Assembly (NCBI RefSeq): GCF_000445185.1
Contig: NZ_AVAF01000153.1
Location: 1-64,000, forward strand
Length of the DNA stretch: 64,000 nt
Reading direction: 5' to 3'
Source: Thermoanaerobacter sp. A7A
Lineage (GTDB): Bacteria > Bacillota > Thermoanaerobacteria > Thermoanaerobacterales > Thermoanaerobacteraceae
The notes beneath the pieces were generated by a model, which worked only from the letters and a program-made list of their open reading frames with translations, searched no databases and was not told the DNA's origin. Shown here piece by piece: positions 62,300-64,000 of the stretch. The position numbers and the translations under genes were made by a program. Position 1 is the stretch's first letter. The number at the start of each line of letters is the position of its first letter.

Positions 62300-64000
62300 A
62301 TGTCTAAAACAAGAGTTTATGAATTAGCAAAAGAATTAAATTTATCTAGTAAAGACCTTATTTCTAAATTAAATGATTTAGATATAAAAGTAAAAAATCA
62401 TATGAGCACATTGGAAGATGAAGAAGTAGAATTGATAATGGATTTATTAAGTGATAAACCACAACAAACAGAAGAAGTCGATCAACAAAAGGAAGAAGAT
62501 ATATTTGAGGACAATTTAGAAGACATAGAAGAAGAAAGAGTTTATAAAAAGAGCTTTAAAAAAGGTAATAAAAAAAATAAGAAGAATAACAAAAAAATGG
62601 TTTTAACAGAAGAAAAAGAAAAGGACGAAATTAAAATAATCACTATTCCAGAGTTTTTAACTGTAAAAGAGTTAGCAGAAAAAATGAAAGTCAATCCTAC
62701 AGAAATAATTAAAAAGTTAATTGCTAAAGGAATAATGGTTACAGTAAATCAACAAATTGACTTTGAAAATGCAGCTAAAATTGCTGAAGAATATGGATTT
62801 TTAGTAGACAAAGAGGAAGTAAAAAATGAATTAGAAATGTTATTAGAAGAAACGCCCGATGATGAAAAAGATTTGCAACCTCGTCCTCCTATTGTTACTG
62901 TAATGGGACATGTGGACCACGGTAAAACTTCTTTATTAGACGCCATCAGAAATACAAATGTCACTATGAAAGAAATGGGAGGAATTACACAGCACATAGG
63001 AGCTTCTGTAGTTGAGATAAATGATAAAAAAATTATCTTTTTAGATACACCCGGCCACGAAGCTTTTACTGCTATGAGAGCAAGAGGAGCCAGCATCACA
63101 GATATTGTCGTGCTAGTAGTAGCCGCAGATGACGGTGTTATGCCTCAAACTGTAGAAGCAATAAACCACGTGAAAGCCGCCAATGTACCTATGATTGTAG
63201 CCATAAACAAAATAGATTTGCCGACTGCAAATCCAGATAGGGTAAAGACAGAGCTAAGTGAGTTAGGTTTAGTGCCAGAAGAATGGGGAGGAAATACAAT
63301 TTGTGTACCTGTTTCTGCTAAGAAGAATATAGGTATAGATAATCTTTTAGAAATGATTTTGCTGGTTGCTGAAATGGAAGATTTAAAAGCTAATCCAAAT
63401 AAGCCAGCAAGAGGTACTATAATAGAAGCAAAGCTAGAAAAAGGAAAGGGTCCTGTTGCAACTGTCATTGTGCAAAATGGAACTTTGCAAATAGGAGATG
63501 TTATTTTAGCAGGTACTGTTTATGGAAAAGTAAGGGCAATGTTTGACGATAAAGGCAGAAGAATTAAAAAAGCAGGACCTTCTATGCCAGTGGAGGTTTT
63601 GGGCTTTTCTGAAGTACCAGAAGCCGGAGATAAACTCATAGTAGTAGAGGACGAGAAAAAAGCAAGAGAATTAGCAGAAAGACGTAAAGAGCTTCAAAAA
63701 GAAATGGAACTTAAACGCAAGCAAAAAGTTTCATTAGAGGACTTATTTAGTCAAATACAGGAAGGTAGTGTAAAAGAGTTAAATATTATCATAAAAGCGG
63801 ATGTTCAAGGTTCAGTAGAAGCACTAAAAAAATCCATTGAAGACTTAAGCAACGAAGAAGTTAGAATAAAGGTGATACACGGAGCAGTAGGCGCAATAAC
63901 AGAAACGGATGTTATGCTTGCATCAGCTTCTAATGCCATAATAATAGGTTTCAATGTAAGACCAGAAACTAACGCTAAAAATCTCGCAGAAAAAGAAAAG
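62300..64000 (+). CDS. infB: Translation initiation factor IF-2 (3' truncated by window edge)
   Basis: ATG 62300 ([27 protein letters not shown]), open to the end of the window. GTPase motifs [38 protein letters not shown]. Confidence 0.98.
   Translation, partial: MSKTRVYELAKELNLSSKDLISKLNDLDIKVKNHMSTLEDEEVELIMDLLSDKPQQTEEVDQQKEEDIFEDNLEDIEEERVYKKSFKKGNKKNKKNNKKMVLTEEKEKDEIKIITIPEFLTVKELAEKMKVNPTEIIKKLIAKGIMVTVNQQIDFENAAKIAEEYGFLVDKEEVKNELEMLLEETPDDEKDLQPRPPIVTVMGHVDHGKTSLLDAIRNTNVTMKEMGGITQHIGASVVEINDKKIIFLDTPGHEAFTAMRARGASITDIVVLVVAADDGVMPQTVEAINHVKAANVPMIVAINKIDLPTANPDRVKTELSELGLVPEEWGGNTICVPVSAKKNIGIDNLLEMILLVAEMEDLKANPNKPARGTIIEAKLEKGKGPVATVIVQNGTLQIGDVILAGTVYGKVRAMFDDKGRRIKKAGPSMPVEVLGFSEVPEAGDKLIVVEDEKKARELAERRKELQKEMELKRKQKVSLEDLFSQIQEGSVKELNIIIKADVQGSVEALKKSIEDLSNEEVRIKVIHGAVGAITETDVMLASASNAIIIGFNVRPETNAKNLAEKEK

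Overview
This window is a low-GC Firmicutes chromosomal segment. Gene order and protein sequences suggest a Thermoanaerobacter-type thermophilic clostridium (inference). It is almost entirely core chromosome: smc-ftsY-ylxM-ffh-rpsP-khpA-rimM-trmD-rplS-rbgA, then comM, a YitT-family gene, trpS, yraN/rnhB on the minus strand, dprA, topA, hslVU and codY. A roughly 27.5 kb flagellar/chemotaxis (fla/che) operon follows, from flgB to fapA plus a small ORF. After it come rpsB-tsf-pyrH-frr-uppS-cdsA-dxr-rseP-ispG-GT2-polC and rimP-nusA-ylxR-ylxQ-infB. smc is truncated at the left edge and infB at the right edge. I found no mobile element, CRISPR array, tRNA, rRNA or defence system, and no clear new multi-gene system. 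The points most worth a second look are: (1) a single-base frameshift in flhA inside the conserved ISTATGxIVTR segment; (2) flgE being the only fla/che gene flanked by sizeable gaps, both with strong RNA hairpins, the upstream one a two-hairpin leader I cannot assign to a known riboswitch; (3) a nested-hairpin rpsB leader; (4) a CheB without a receiver domain beside an inserted PilZ protein; (5) an ATCGAAT inverted-repeat motif around the fla/che promoter; (6) small uncharacterised ORFs after fapA and between frr and uppS.
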